This document shows positions 21,544 through 32,975 of a stretch of 64,000 nt of DNA, one piece after another. Position numbers and translations under genes: made by a program. Location of the stretch: assembly GCA_000507305.1 (NCBI GenBank), contig DF239212.1, positions 1 through 64,000 on the forward strand. The letters are read 5' to 3'. This DNA comes from Breviolum minutum Mf 1.05b.01. Taxonomy: Eukaryota; Sar; Dinophyceae; Suessiales; Symbiodiniaceae. The notes under the pieces were generated by a model, which was given only the letters and a program-made list of their open reading frames with translations, was not told the origin of the DNA and made no database searches. Each line of letters starts with the position of its first letter. Position 1 is the stretch's first letter.

Positions 21544-21773
21544 CTATACCGTGCTTGGAGTATCATCCCACTTAGTAAGTAGTGAGTAACCCCCATTTAT
21601 AAGCCATTTAGATTTAGATCATTTAGGCCATTTGGAAGGGGTCCCACAACCCTACCTGGGGATTTACTATACCCTACCACCCTTCAAAAAAGGAAAAAAT
21701 GTGTGTTTTGAAATGGAGCTTTAACCTCAATCACTGGCAACTCTGACATGTTGAAACCATGCAATTTGTCGGC

Positions 21774-21891
21774 CCGGTGGTGGCAACTCAAATATTGTTT
21801 TTCGAGTTTTCACCCCGGAAATTGGGAAAGATGAACCCAATGTGGCTTTCGCATATCTTTTCAAATGGGTTGAAACTCAACCACCAACTAG
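21774..21891 (+). mobile_element. Family A element, copy 4 (diverged)
   Basis: CGGTGGTGGCAACTCAAATATT left and TGGGTTGAAACTCAACCACCAACTAG right. It keeps the TTTTCACC, ATCTTTTCAAATGGGTTGAAA and terminal AACTAG features. It shares the GGTGGCAACTCAAATAT variant left end with the 28.1 kb copy. Confidence 0.75.
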
Positions 21892-22196
21892 TTGCTGGTC
21901 GTGTTAGTAAAAGTCATTTAAGATGCTTGCAGCAAAAGATAGAGAGAGTTTCATCATCCCCAAACACTTTCCATGTATGTTACATGTTATATTTACCTAC
22001 ATGAATGGTCGAGTTTTAAATAGTTAAAATGGTAGGTAAATATATCCATTTTTTCCCATGGGATTCTGTCATGGGATCCACATCTGCCAAGCGGTTCAGC
22101 TTCCAAGTTTCAAGGTGTGACTCTCCAATGACCTTTTCGCAAAATGTAGAAAGAAACCACTGTCTCGTCATAGTCATAATCCCACGAATCAAGTGA

Positions 22197-22305
22197 TACG
22201 GTTGGTGGAAAGAATCCGGCGAACCAGTTGATATGGTAAATATCCCAGTGTTTTCAGGGTTTGAGCACCATCCCAGGTGGTGCAGGATTTCTTCCATCAA
22301 CAGCA
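22197..22305 (+). mobile_element. Family B element, copy 5
   Basis: ACGGTTGGTGGAAAGAATCCGGC left and GCAGGATTTCTTCCATCAACAG right, close to the copy at 19050-19157 inside. Confidence 0.85.
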
Positions 22306-22319
22306 TTCGTGATATTTTT

Positions 22320-24200
22320 GGAGAATGTTGTTTCATTCTGAATTCCGAAATGGGTTGTTGTGACTCCTTGTTCTTCCATATTTGCAGAAATTAGACAACG
22401 CGCGATGAGATCGATGTCCCTACAGATATAGTCCAGTCTACTATTGAAATTTCAAACAACGCGCTGATTATTTTTCAGCACAGCTTACAATTGACCCGCT
22501 ACTGCCTCGGCTTCTATATATTACATATGTAGTCCAACAATCAATATTTTCCCTAATATTAATACGAATGGTATTACCCAACCATGTTTGCAAGCCAGTT
22601 CTTCGGGCTTAAAACTACGGCTACCCCACAACCATTCTCAGGAGGCACAGGAAGATGAAATTCCTGAAGAGCTACGTTGAGTTGGTTTGTGGCACGGACT
22701 GGTGGCTGGTTTTCAACGGATGAGTTGTTGACTTTTGATTGTTCAAATTTGTTCCTTTCATTGCAGGGATTTGAAAGTCTACTCCCAAGATTTGTTCCAC
22801 CACGTTTTAGTGTGTTTTTATGTTAAGCATGCATGTGTAAGCAAGGATATGAGAAACATGGTATGAATTTCTGAAATGCAATTGCACTCCTGCAAACAAA
22901 CGGTGATGGTGACCCCGAAAACCAAGGGCCTCCAAAAGGAAGTGTCTGCTGTTGATTTTTGCCAATTTTAGGGAACTTCAACTTATTTGATGAGTTCCCA
23001 ACATAAGTCTAGTAGTCATTGACAGATTCCCAGCAAAGCACAGTGGTTTTCCCTAGATTCTCTTCACCCCAGGCAATGCCCTTGTGGTTTATTCAGAAAA
23101 TGACCCATCAATTCATCTCAGCATTGGTTTCGTGTTTGTCAACTTCTTTGAGATGATGTGTCTTTTAAGGAGTTGCAGGTGGCCAGGGATTTTTTTCAGT
23201 GATGATTTCTTCAACGTAGGATTTTTTTTGTCAGATAATCTTAGAAGGCTTGGCCTTTTTTTGGATGGTTTACTTAGATTCACTGTTAGTTTTTCTCAAT
23301 TTTGTATACTCAGCTAATGGTAAATTGCTAATTTGCTTAGGGGCACACCAACCCAGACCACCAGGCTCCAAACCACCAATTTACCATTCGTTGATATACT
23401 TGTGTCTCACATATTCATCAATACCCCACTTCCAGTGTCCGTTTACTTTGTAGTGTATATAAGTTTTTGTTGAGAGGGAGATTGACCCTCTCTCCCTCCA
23501 TTTCGCTACCAATCTTCCTCTTCGAAGAAGAGGAACTTTGCAGCGCGTGGATCGAGGAATCTCCTGCTTTTGGCGTTTTTTGAACAGAGAAAGAGAGAAG
23601 AAACAAGAGATTTATGTAGTACACCCTGCAACAATCTAACTCAGGTACTTGATGATTACATTCACAATATGTCGATAGACATCTGCACTGGGTGATGGTG
23701 GTTGTTTCTTCAATGAGAGAGTCCCAGTATTTTCTAAGCAGATCGGGAGTTGGAGATGAATGATTTGATTCGTTGTGAACTGAAGAAACAATCGCGAGCG
23801 TTTTTTCACCCCATAGCATCCATAGGAGGATTGTATATTTACACACATGAATGGTTCGTTCTGATTCCATGCATGGATGCAATGGGTGCTGTAATCCCTT
23901 TTTCACATACTGTAAGTCAATTAATCTAGCATGTAGTTCTTCTACTAGTCTTTCCCAATAGCCTAAGATTTGCTTCAAAGTTATGGCAAGATTTGGCAGC
24001 CTTCGTATTGACATGCAAACACAGATGTTGAGCTTACAATTGTCCATCCATTGTGTTTTCTGGTTGTGCTGGCTTTACCTTGGATGATTGTGGCTTCTAT
24101 CTAGCTGTCTACACTTGTTTCTGAACACCTAAGCTCAAATTCAACAGAGTCCCGTTTTAGTAAACTTGTCAGGCTTGTCATGCAAAAAAAAGGAATCGGG
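22320..24200. other. Nothing supportable in about 1.9 kb
   Basis: Open frames exist on both strands (up to 209 codons on minus at 23418-24047), but their codon pattern is not clearly coding and I recognise nothing in the translations. The long minus frame has mixed S/L/C/H-rich text. I do not call it a gene, but it is the best candidate of this stretch. Confidence 0.3.
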
Positions 24201-24205
24201 TATGT

Positions 24206-24295
24206 ATATATGGGGGTTTCCTAAAATGCTGGTACCCAACAATCTTTAGTTTTGGGGTGTTTTTGGGGTACCACCATTTAAGGAAACACCCATAT
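24206..24295 (+). mobile_element. Family D element, copy 2 (short)
   Basis: ATATGGGGGTTTCCTAAAATGC left, CCATTTAAGGAAACACCCATATG right. The interior is GGTACCC...TTTTGGGGTGTTTTTGGGGTACC. Confidence 0.85.
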
Positions 24296-24664
24296 GCTGT
24301 TGCAAATATCTGTATCAGCTTGCTATAGGACACAGTTTCCCAGTTATCATGACTATCCAAATTCAGCTCCGACGGCACGACATAAATTTGGACGTAAAAT
24401 AAGACGACCTCAGTCATTCATACTTTATAATATATATTTTGTGGTTATTAAAACCGCAAAGAACGGCCTCGATTTTTTAAAATATTTCTTGGGGAGACAA
24501 TGAAACAACGTCAAATCGACCAACCCAAATCTGGTGGAGAGGATGCAACTTCCTCGATCCCGATAGCTGTTTTTGTCGGAGAGTCGTTCGGTTTGTTGTC
24601 GTTGAGAGTGGCGAGATCTCCAGAAATGTACATGCTTTTAAAAGGTGAGAACATGGTAAGGAGA

Positions 24665-24764
24665 CTAGGTAGTGGTTTCAAAGATTTTTTACTTTCATCC
24701 CGATCCTTACGGAAATGATCCAATTTGACTCATATTTTTCAAATGGGTTGAAACCACCAACTAG
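24665..24764 (+). mobile_element. Family A element, copy 5
   Basis: CTAG|GTAGTGGTTTCAAAG left and TGGGTTGAAACCACCAACTAG right. AAATGATCCAATTTGACTCATATTTTTCA is shared with the 6.65 and 46.2 kb copies, defining a subfamily distinct from the GGGGAAGATTCCC type. Confidence 0.9.
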
Positions 24765-25013
24765 GTTTGATTAGATTGTTGATGTTCACAGAAGTGGAGA
24801 AGTGCAGAAATCGACAGGATATGCGGTTTCTCATGACCAACTGAAATCCAGAGCATCCTAGCGATGGCATAGGAAATTCTTCGGATCTTTTGGAAAGGCG
24901 ACTCCCTTTCTGAGAGACATTTGGTCAACTGATTGAATTCATTATATAATGAATCTTTCGTGATCTTATATAAGTGATGGAACTAGATGGTTCTTGTAGA
25001 GAAAAACAACTCT

Positions 25014-25115
25014 GGGTACACCCCTGAAAATTAACATGGAACCTAAAAGATCATGCTTGGAAGACGATCCTTCCCATTTGGGATGGTATATTTTCAGGGG
25101 CGAGCTGACAAGTCC
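25014..25115 (+). mobile_element. Family E element, copy 4
   Basis: GTACACCCCTGAAAATTAACATGG left, TTTTCAGGGGCGAGCTGACAAG right. The interior TTGGAAGACGATC block is identical to the 10.84 kb copy. The right end is eroded. Confidence 0.7.
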
Positions 25116-25551
25116 GTTTGGAGCTGGGATGATGCTGTGTTTCGCTGTTGAAATCACAACAATTTGCCTTCCAACAAAAAAAGGTCAAGGTTTGATTTGA
25201 AGCCTCAGATAGGATTCACAGATAAAGTTTCAAAACTCCAAGAAAGATACAACACACCCCTAGAGCACACCCCAGACAATCCCCCTAGACAACTATGAAA
25301 GGAATGCCTTTATGGCCTGTTGGTAGAGGTTTAGGGGTGTGTTCCAAAGGTGTGTTGAAACAACCTTAGAAAAACATTAAGGTGGAAACAGTGAAACATA
25401 TCCCCAAAAAACCGACCACTCCACACATGATCCTGGTGCTTGGCCCACTGCTCCCCAAAGGGAGTTCCGCATGGTTCGTTTTTGGGAAAAAAATCCGCAG
25501 CGGTTTCTTTCACTGCGCGGCAACAAAAAACATCCCAAAGAAAACAGTTTG

Positions 25552-25651
25552 CTGGATGGTGGTTTCAAAGATTTTTTATTTTCACCCCTATTTGGGGAAG
25601 ATTCCCATTTTGACAAGTATATTTTTCAATCGGGTTGAAACCACGAACTAG
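25552..25651 (+). mobile_element. Family A element, copy 6
   Basis: GGATGGTGGTTTCAAAG left, CGGGTTGAAACCACGAACTAG right, with the full TTTTTTATTTTCACCCCTATTTGGGGAAGATTCCCATTTTGAC core (listed in pieces: TTTTATTTTCACC, GGGGAAGATTCCC). The left border has lost CTAG. Confidence 0.9.
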
Positions 25652-25975
25652 ATACCCATTGGGCCTATGAACTTCATTTTCTTTTGTTGTTTATAAAGGT
25701 GGACATCTCTTGCTGAATGATTGGCACCTACTGTTGGTGCGTACGTTTGTTGCAGATGGCCACATGTCCAGGTGGTTTTGGTACAGGAAATCTATGGATG
25801 GCCAATTTGAAGTCTAACCCATCGCATCCATGATGTTTCGTGGATGGTATATATATATATATCCACATTTATATACCATAAAAATCAGCCAGTCATGGTA
25901 GTAAATACACCAGTCCCACGTGATGGCGTGGGTAAGCAGTTCCAAGGATATGCATGTGATTTTGTAATACATACA

Positions 25976-26083
25976 TATATGGGTGTTTCCTTAGTCTTAA
26001 ATGGTGGTACCCCCAAAACACCCCAAAATGATCATTTTTAGTAGGAAACCCATGGTTGTTGGGTAACCACCATTTTAGGAGAT
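25976..26083 (+). mobile_element. Family D element, copy 3
   Basis: ATATATGGGTGTTTCCTTAG left with a six-base extension relative to copy 1, and ACCACCATTTTAGGAGATGTT right (eroded). Internal blocks match 20005-20114. Confidence 0.75.
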
Positions 26084-26479
26084 GTTTGGGAAAAAGCTGG
26101 ATAAGACCAAGGTCATGGGCTTCTGCAAAATTACTTCAAGGGTGGTTCTTATCAAATCCCCGGAAAACTGTCTCCTGTCCTTATCACATCTATCTATCTA
26201 AATATATATATATATGTTTTTTGTTTGATATACTACATATTTTTTTATATAGACAAAATCATTCCACATGATTTATTTGGCTTTCACCATGCTTTGGATC
26301 TACAACTGGTAGTAGGAATAAAGTGCTGAGCACCTCTTTGTCATCTCTGCCATCAGAATGGCCACCGGTTAACTTGAGGTTCTCAAGGTGCTTCATCTTT
26401 CCAGGGAGTTTCCATCCAACCCCAACTTTCCCACGACTCTTTTTGAAGTCATGTCTTCTGCAGAAAATGTTCTCTCTCA

Positions 26480-26577
26480 GTAGGATCCATGGGACTGGGA
26501 TATTTACCTACATTTATATAATTGATGTTTATGGTTTTCATGTAGGTAAATATAACAGTCCCATGGATCCTATGGGT
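26480..26577 (+). mobile_element. Family C element, copy 4
   Basis: TAGGATCCATGGGACTGGGATA left and the inverse ACAGTCCCATGGATCCTATGG right. The inner TTTACCTACATTTAT and TCATGTAGGTAAATATAAC are also inverted. Confidence 0.9.
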
Positions 26578-26720
26578 CTGAACGCACACATCTATCAGTG
26601 TTTTTTGGCCGAGAGTTTTGGCCTTCACGATTTTGGAAGGCCACCTGGGCTTCGAAAAAACAACACGTATACGACTCGTACGACTTGTACAGATCCTGGG
26701 TTGAAATAACCTCAGACACG

Positions 26721-26893
26721 CAATGGGACTGGTCCATTTACCTATACATCTGTCCCCTAAAACTACCCAAATGTTGGTAAATATACCATACCCATACCAT
26801 CCATGTATGGTATACTTACCTACATTCACCATGAAAAAAATCAACCAGTCATGTATAGGTAAAGAAACAAGCGTCCCATGGAAATTTATGGGA
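26721..26893 (+). mobile_element. Family C element with a nested copy
   Basis: ATGGGACTGGTCCATTTACC at the left and GGTAAAGAAACAAGCGTCCCATGG at the right bracket a second set of GGTAAATATACCATACC / GGTATACTTACCTACATT ends, so one family C copy appears to have inserted in or recombined with another. Confidence 0.75.
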
Positions 26894-26899
26894 TACACA

Positions 26900-27225
26900 A
26901 ATTAGCATTTAAGGGAGTCCTGCCCACCTTGTTTGCCGTATCCCACACCGCGTCGTCGCGGATTCGGGGAGAGGTACGTTTGGCCAGTCGCTTGCTCTTT
27001 TTGCCCCACAGCTTCTTAGGTCAGAGGGACCTGGTGGTGGGAAGATGGGAAACCCGGTGGCCAGCCGGATCACGTCGCGTCACGCGTGATCCTGAAGGAT
27101 TTTGGAAAATCTTCCAAAACCTGGATTTGTTTAAGGTGTTTTCTTTAGGTTCTACCATGGCAACTAAGTCACCGTTAAGTCCTGATTTTGGGAAGATGTT
27201 TTGCTTTTCCCAATCAACTTAAACT
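26900..27225 (+). CDS. Weak exon-like island
   Basis: Between a TTTAAG at about 26910 and a GTACGT at 26972 the frame reads GVLPTLFAVSHTASSRIRGE; it continues open to 27222. GC content is high (GCGTCGTCGCG, CACGTCGCGTCACGCG). Codon pattern is moderately coding. No family recognised. Confidence 0.3.
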
Positions 27226-28080
27226 AATCGAAGACAAAAAACGGGACGACACATTTGTTTTTCCATGTCAACTTGCCTAATATAGGTGCGTATGTTCCGT
27301 GTTTTTTTTGTGGATAAGTTTTGGGATAGATGATTATTGGTTTGTCTCAAAACTGTTGGTCAGGAACATGTGCTTTGAAGAGGGGATTGCTGGTGTTACC
27401 AACTTGCAGGGATTTTCAAGCAAAACATGTTAATCCAACAGTTTTTGTTTAACGGATTCTGTTCCTGCAAGGGCTGTTTGGAAGAATGATTGGACAATTT
27501 GACAATCACTTGTAGACAATCTGAGTAAAATATAGCGATAGTAATACCACCTGCCATTTTATATGTTTTGTGTTGGTTGGGTGGTGACATGTCCCAAAGT
27601 GGGCCGTTTGTCATACTTCATCTACGTTTAAACGTATCAACATTGCAAACATTTGAGAAGATGACTCAGCGTCACGCCTCAACCACGACGTGATCAATCT
27701 ACATGTCAGATTTTAGAGATGTCAAGTTGAGAGAATTCTCGTCCCCATATGTTTTTTGAAGGAAAAACTCGACAACTATATGCTGTATGTTATGTCAAAG
27801 GTGTAGAAAAATTGGATATCAATTCTACTATCGATTTGTGTCCCTAGAACCTACCAACCTCAGCAAGTAAAAATGTTGCTTGCTGTTTCCAGAATCTTCC
27901 CAAAAATGACCTGCCTTGGCACAAACGTTTCGAGGAGTTTTGGTTTGCATGCTTGATTTTAATTCCTGGCACAATTCGATGGTCTTATATTTAATGCCAG
28001 TATGTTTTACTAAGTATCACGAGCTGTTTCACTAGCAGTACTATCCCCTTGTGTTTTATTGCAGTGTTTTTTCTCTTAAT

Positions 28081-28186
28081 CTAGGTGGTGGCAACTCAAA
28101 TATATTTTATTTTCACCTAAAAAAAATTGGGGATTATTTGTTTCAGCATTTATTTTCAGATGGCTTGGTGAAAAACCACCAACCAG
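28081..28186 (+). mobile_element. Family A element, copy 7
   Basis: CTAG|GTGGTGGCAACTCAAATAT left, GAAAAACCACCAACCAG right. It is a variant with both TIRs altered in a complementary way relative to each other. Confidence 0.8.
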
Positions 28187-28193
28187 TAATGTT

Positions 28194-28287
28194 CCCATAG
28201 GATCCATGGGGCTGGTATATTTACCCACATTTACCATAAAAATCAACTGAATGTAGGTAAATATACCATACATGGATCCTACTGGGA
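28194..28287 (+). mobile_element. Family C element, copy 6
   Basis: CCCATAGGATCCATGGGGCTGG left and CATACATGGATCCTACTGGG right, with TATATTTACCCACATTTACC and its inverted partner GTAGGTAAATATACC. It starts 8 bp after a family A element and touches a family F element on the right. Confidence 0.9.
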
Positions 28288-28423
28288 TGTCCATTGTACT
28301 TAGTAACTGGCTTGTAACCGTAACCCCTATATAAGTAGATTATAAGTCCCTTAAGTAGGTTCTAAGTAGGTTATAACCCAACTTACTAACTAGTTACGAT
28401 CACTTCCATGGACATTCAAGTAT
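28287..28423 (+). mobile_element. Family F element, copy 2
   Basis: GATGTCCATTGTACTTAGTAACTGG left, CTAGTTACGATCACTTCCATGGACATTC right. Internal TATAAGT/ TAAGTAGG / GGTTATAACC repeats. Confidence 0.75.
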
Positions 28424-28570
28424 GGGGTTGAATGTTTCCTTTGATATGAAAAATCCCGGAAAAACCCTCCCAAATCTCCCGCCGGCCGAAACGCCGCTTT
28501 CGCCGCCTCAGTGAACGAGTTGCGAAAGGTGAAGCATCGATCTGCCTTCCGAGGACCGTTTCCCCGTTCG

Positions 28571-28687
28571 GATGGTGGGATAAACTACCTGGCATGGGTG
28601 CTAAAAACCATGGTAAATAATGGGATTTCAACTACCAACCAACCTCAACTGGTGAGTTTTCCGGACTTCTGAACCAATCAACAGTAG
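28571..28687 (+). mobile_element. Family B element, copy 6 (left end eroded)
   Basis: GGTGGGATAAACTACC, GGGTGCTAAAAACCATGGTAAATAATGGG, CAACCTCAACTGG and the right end TTCTGAACCAATCAACAGTAG. Confidence 0.7.
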
Positions 28688-28692
28688 GGTGT

Positions 28693-28855
28693 ACTGCTGG
28701 AAGTGATCCTAGCTATAGTTAGTAACACGTTGGTTTAAATTTTACCGATTTACAGGACGTATCCAACCTACTTATATGGCTTTTAATGATTAACTTCTAG
28801 TCTAGTTATATAGTGAGTTAGGATTACTTGGAGGGTCATCCCATTTAGTTAGTAA
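28693..28855 (+). mobile_element. Family F element, copy 3
   Basis: TGGAAGTGATCCTAGCTATAGTTAG left and AGTGAGTTAGGATTACTTGGA right are degenerate inverted ends, around CCAACCTACTTATATGGC. Confidence 0.65.
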
Positions 28856-28869
28856 GTGCTTGGTAATCA

Positions 28870-30030
28870 TGGTGATGGTGTGCATCCCCAAGACCTGGGA
28901 TCGTGGGACCCCGGGACCCAAATGGCCTGCTTTTTATGGCTTTTAAAGGGGCAATATAGAGGACAACGGGGCTTAGCTTTCCATCATTTTTTGTACTCAT
29001 TTCAATGGCCATAAATTTGTGGCCCCCAGTTCCACTGTCCAAACCTGTTTGTAGGTCCAGTAGGTTTTGACACCCGGAATTTGTGACGTATTCGGATGAA
29101 TTTCCGTTTGAAATTTGCTCGTCGACAGGACCTTCAAAGCAGAAGTCTACAGTTTTTCGACGTGACTTGGTGGAAGTTGTATTTTTTTTCTATGAACATA
29201 GTATACCATAATATTCCATGTACTGAATTTCGTTTGATTTAAGACATATCAATAAATTATTCTGGTTCTGGTACTAGGTGGGTAGGGAATACATAACTCT
29301 CTAGAAGGCAATATATACTGTTGAACATAACCACGAAAGTTTTTTCTCACAGAATATATGGAGTGCCTTTTGATCATTTTTTTTAGGCTCAACCTGTCAG
29401 CAGCTGAAGGGTTTTGTTACTCAGCAGAATTGTCATGTTTGAATTTTTGTTGAACTTGCCAGCTTTTTGTTGGTGTTTCTTGGATTACATCAGGGCATTG
29501 AAATGATCAAGACATGAAAGTTCTAACCCTCCTGGGAAGTCGGCAAAATCCCATCCTTTTCGTCGGCAGCTTATGAATCGATGATCTTTTCCAAGCTTCC
29601 AAAGGTTGGATATGGACTCGTTGGTTGAAGGGTATCTCTTAATCGCTAGGTAGTACTGGTTTCTATGGAAAACATTGGGGGGGTAAATTGTTGGGGGCTG
29701 CAGGATTCGGGATTACCACATCCTGGTGGTGGAGTTTTTTTGGGGGGAAAGTTGACTGAATTAATTGGGGAAAACCCACCAGCGAGCTGTGGAATATTTT
29801 CTCAGATTCCACCATGGGTGTTTTAAGGAAGTTTTGGGAATGCCGGAATGCAGTTATTTTATTTATGTGCAGATATTCACATGGATTACCATGTGAAGCA
29901 CCTTGAAATTTGATACGCAATGTGATGAAGAAACCAGTGAATCATGAAGCTTCAGAAATGATGTTGTGATGACTCGTGGCCCTGGCCATAAAATTTGGGG
30001 AAGGACTCAGCAGGAAATGTGGTACGTTTG
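28870..30030. other. No gene supported; (probable intronic or spacer DNA)
   Basis: No convincing exon or element found. A TTTTTTTAG acceptor-like site at about 29384 is followed by a short open stretch, but nothing stands out. Confidence 0.4.
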
Positions 30031-30036
30031 GGTGGT

Positions 30037-30160
30037 GTCCATGGAAGTGATCGTAACTATAGTTACTAAGTTGGTTTATAACCTATTTATGGGACTTGCA
30101 ACCAACTTTCATAGGTGTTATAATCCAGTTACTAAGTACTAAGTACCATTGACATCCCAG
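30037..30160 (+). mobile_element. Family F element, copy 4
   Basis: CCATGGAAGTGATCGTAACTATAG left and AGTTACTAAGTACTAAGTACCATTGACATCC right. Central TTTATAACCTATTTATGGGACTTG. It ends about 18 bp before the first clear exon of the 30-32 kb gene. Confidence 0.75.
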
Positions 30161-30177
30161 TAGTTGTCTACTTTGAG

Positions 30178-31711
30178 CAGAATCCAAATATGAGGGATGC
30201 ACGCACACTTGTGCCACTGGCTCATACGGACTTGATGAGATTCATTGCCACGGAATTTGCTGCTATTATGCGATCAACACTATCATTTGACCGACACCAC
30301 ATTTCCAAGAGTTATGAACTCATAACAAGTGTACAGGCATATGTCATGTAAAAGCCTGAAGATTTATGGACGTATGTGTGTGTGTGTGTGTGTGTGGGGG
30401 GGTGGGTGCACGCTGTGTGTTCTTCTTTATGACCGAAACATAGTTCAAATACATCCCATGTTTGCAAATTTCACATGTTCCAACAGTCAATGGTGTCTTT
30501 GTTGTTGAAACGGGAATTTCTTGGATTTTCTCATTATCTCTCGCAATATGGTGGTGGATAAGGTTGGTGTGTTTTTTCCACACCCACTGTGATCTTGGGG
30601 AAGCACGTAACTGCTTTTTCAGCCATCAAATTGACCATGGGATCCCAAGGGTATGTTTGGACAGTGAAGTTGATGACTTGTCTGAGACTTCACCCAAACC
30701 TTGAATCGAATATATAGTGAAGATTGATGCACCAAATACACGTCGATCATGTTTTTTTTTTGTGGGGGAAGTCGACATTGGAGTGACAAATTATTGTAAA
30801 GTGGTCATCAATTGCTTCATTTGAACCAGGGAGTCCCTAGATTCTGGCATGAGTGTGTTAAGACAAGGCAAGCACGAGCAGTTGGGTACAATGTGCATGT
30901 TGTGGGATCCCACCCCTTGACTGCTGGACCCATCGGATCGTGTGTGGAAACACCAGCCATCAAACCAACGAGGTGAAGTCTCTGAGGAAGATCAGGCTAC
31001 AGAGGATGCGGTGGCAGCCAACATGGAACACTCCATCGTTGGTATGGATGCCCAGGTTTTGAGTTTGAGCAACTTCCCCATTGAACTGCTTTTGGGTTTT
31101 TTGGTCATGTTGAGATATTTTTGTTCAAATCGACAGCAATAAACATATTATGTGAACATATGATTCATTGCAAAAAGAATTAGAAGATCAAAAGACACAA
31201 GAAGAAGAGATGGATCTAAAATGCAAAAATGTACGGATTGTGTCTTAAAGGTTGATTGTCAAATCCGACCGACTGAGCGAATCCAACAAGTTCAACAATC
31301 ACCTCAGTCACCTTTTCTGAGGGCAAACGGTTCCCCAAACCCTGTAACAGTGGGAAAAACAATCATCACTGTTTCCGTAAGGTACCAAAAGGAACCTTGA
31401 TTCTTTTTTCTAGAGTTATAGTGTTTGGTCAGGACCCAATACATTCTATACAAGATGTAAATTCCTCCCCTGAAACTAACAGCTCGCCCCTGAGAAATGG
31501 ATGGTTTTTAGCAGACAAGCCTTTCCTTTTCGGCCCCTTTGCCTATTTTCAGGGGCGAACTGTTAGTATCAGGGAGGGCATCTTTTCTCAACTACATGAG
31601 ATTTCTGAAGAGAGTTGTCTGCCCCAAAGTCGATGAAGAGTCCTTGTCCAAGGCGATGGCCGGAAATTTGACAGCAGGCCCGGCCCGATGTTTTTTGAAG
31701 ATGGAATGTTC
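30178..31711 (+). CDS. Spliced gene, at least six joined exons (unrecognised protein)
   Basis: Exons at about 30178-30328, 30623-30650, 30841-30892, 30957-31055, 31251-31376 and 31611-31711 join in one frame through GT-AG borders (donors GTGTAC, GTATGT, GTGCAT, GTTTTG, GTAAGG). The intron 30893-30956 is only 64 bp. Representative text in order: NMRDARTLVPLAHTDLMRF; FWHECVKTRQARAVGYN; an acidic segment GEVSEEDQATEDAVAANMEH; a Gln/Ser/Pro-rich segment IRPTERIQQVQQSPQSPF; then VVCPKVDEESLSKAMAGNL. Codon starts are strongly G-rich (for example 18 of 28 in the acidic exon). I see no start codon or clear stop, so both ends are missing. A family E element sits inside the last intron. No domain is recognised; the acidic and Q-rich parts suggest a partly disordered nuclear or regulatory protein, which is a guess. 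The borders of the last exon are the least certain. Confidence 0.6.
30373..30403 (+). repeat. (GT)n / poly-G microsatellite
   Basis: About ten GT units followed by a G-run, within the first intron of the 30.2 kb gene. Confidence 0.9.
31453..31586 (+). mobile_element. Family E element, copy 5 (inside an intron)
   Basis: CTCCCCTGAAACTAACAGCTCGCCCC left and GGGGCGAACTGTTAGTATCAGGGAG right are inverted. It lies wholly between the exons ending at 31376 and starting at 31611. Confidence 0.85.
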
Positions 31712-31867
31712 AGGGCCTAGTTGAATAAGTATATATCATCATATTACATATTAGAACAAATTGGAACTGCACCTATATGATGTATTGATTGAACCTTGGT
31801 GTACTATACTTTCCCTTGTATGCCCTATTTTTTCCTTCAACTGTAAGTTGCCTAAAGGTTGATTGAC

Positions 31868-31960
31868 AGGAAGCTGCTGGGAGCCATGATGTTTTCGACG
31901 AAAACTAGCTGGATGACATGGACCGTCGACCCGCAGAATAGGTGGAACCCCAAGATGTAA
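31868..31960 (+). CDS. Possible further exon of the 30-32 kb gene
   Basis: After a TTGACAG acceptor-like site, one frame reads KLLGAMMFSTKTSWMTWTVD to a GTAAAG donor-like site (about 31958). A second frame reads EAAGSHDVFDEN with a stronger G-first bias but meets TAG. I cannot tell which is used, so the exon is tentative. Confidence 0.3.
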   Translation, partial: RKLLGAMMFSTKTSWMTWTVDPQNRWNPKM

Positions 31961-32277
31961 AGCCCCCCAGATTTAACGGCTGGAACCTGAGACATCACCC
32001 GTCAGAAAAAGGAAAAAAATATCTTAAAAAAACCTCCAATTTTTCGGAGTCCATCTTAGTTTTCGAAGGGGGGGTAGAAGATTTAACCATGGATCCAAGA
32101 AATCATTGCCAAATGCCTACCGTGCCAGTTTCTCTATACATCAGTGGTTCCCACAACCCAGGTGGGGAGGGAGGGAGGATGTGGGAGTGGTAGAGTGGAT
32201 ATTTTGGGGGTGAGAAAAAAAACATCCTGTTTGAGTTCCATGCTATGAACCTTTCCTAGCCATTAAAATGGAAGTCC

Positions 32278-32394
32278 TACTGTTGATGGCTGAAATCCGG
32301 CGATACAAGCAGTTGCGGTTGGTAGTTTTATGCCATTTTTTTACAGGGTTTTATACATCCCAGGTGGTTAGCCGGATTTCTTCCATCCACAGTA
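32278..32394 (+). mobile_element. Family B element, copy 7
   Basis: CTACTGTTGATGGCTGAAATCC left and GGATTTCTTCCATCCACAGTA right. It contains TTACAGGGTTTTATACATCCCAGG. Both termini show the TACTGT / ACAGTA form. Confidence 0.85.
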
Positions 32395-32529
32395 CTAGCT
32401 AGCTTTCAAAGCCAAAAAAATAATCGTCAAAGTTGATGCATGTTTCTGAATGGAACTTCTCCATCTCCAAATATTGGAAAAGCATGGAAAACATCCGGAA
32501 GATATCCGGAATGGAGATTTTTTCATCAC

Positions 32530-32890
32530 AAGCTTACAGGACCCCAAAAAGATGGTGCCATTGCTTAATCACCCGCTCAAGGCGATGATAGTATGGTCCT
32601 GACGATATTGGCATCGTGATAAATTAGAACACCATATTGGTTTTGATACGATGTCAACTCCTGAAGTCATTGGGGGGGTTTTCCCCATGCTAAGAGGCGT
32701 CGCTGTCCTTCCCCCAAAATCGGCGTTTTTTAGGGTCTTCGAAATGGTGGAACTTGAGCCCTTTGGTATGTTGGTTTCTTTTCGGGTGCAGAAAAATCTT
32801 TGGCGCCAGCCTGACCCACCGGTGTGCTTGGAAAAGCTCGTGGATCTGTTTATTCCGTGTTCCTCTTGTTGGCCCAGAAATACCTTCCTG
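32530..32890 (+). CDS. Probable exon pair (unrecognised protein)
   Basis: From TTACAG (about 32540) one frame reads DPKKMVPLLNHPLKAMI, meets TGA at 32600, and in the same frame continues from about 32630 through STPEVIGGVFPMLRGVAVLP and RVQKNLWRQPDPPVCLEKLV to CWPRNTF. A 38-40 bp intron (GTATGG...ATTAG) would remove the TGA with frame kept only if one G is shared. 29% of codons in the main part start with G. The minus strand is also open here (114 codons), so strand is not certain. It is followed by an inverted-repeat element. Confidence 0.35.
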
Positions 32891-32975
32891 GGAACTAACA
32901 TATCCCCTACCAAGGCACTTTTGAAGATGATTTTCCTTGTCCCCAGGTAGGGTATGCTGTTAGTTCCCTCGGGGG
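32886..32975 (+). mobile_element. Inverted-repeat element (GGGAACTAACATATCCCC), copy 1
   Basis: GGGAACTAACATATCCCCTACC left and GGTAGGGTATGCTGTTAGTTCCC right are inverted. The AAGGCACTTTTGAAGATGATTTTCC core is shared in inverted orientation with 41770-41860. Confidence 0.8.

Noticed and set aside
23418..24047. 209-codon minus-strand ORF.
   Set aside because: Its length is notable, but the codon pattern and translation show no coding bias or known motif, and parts overlap simple AT-rich DNA. Kept only as a weak candidate in the feature text.
30841..30972. Two overlapping coding frames at 30.84-30.97 kb read at first as a frameshift.
   Set aside because: A 64 bp GT-AG intron (30893-30956) joins both frames in phase, so no frameshift is needed.
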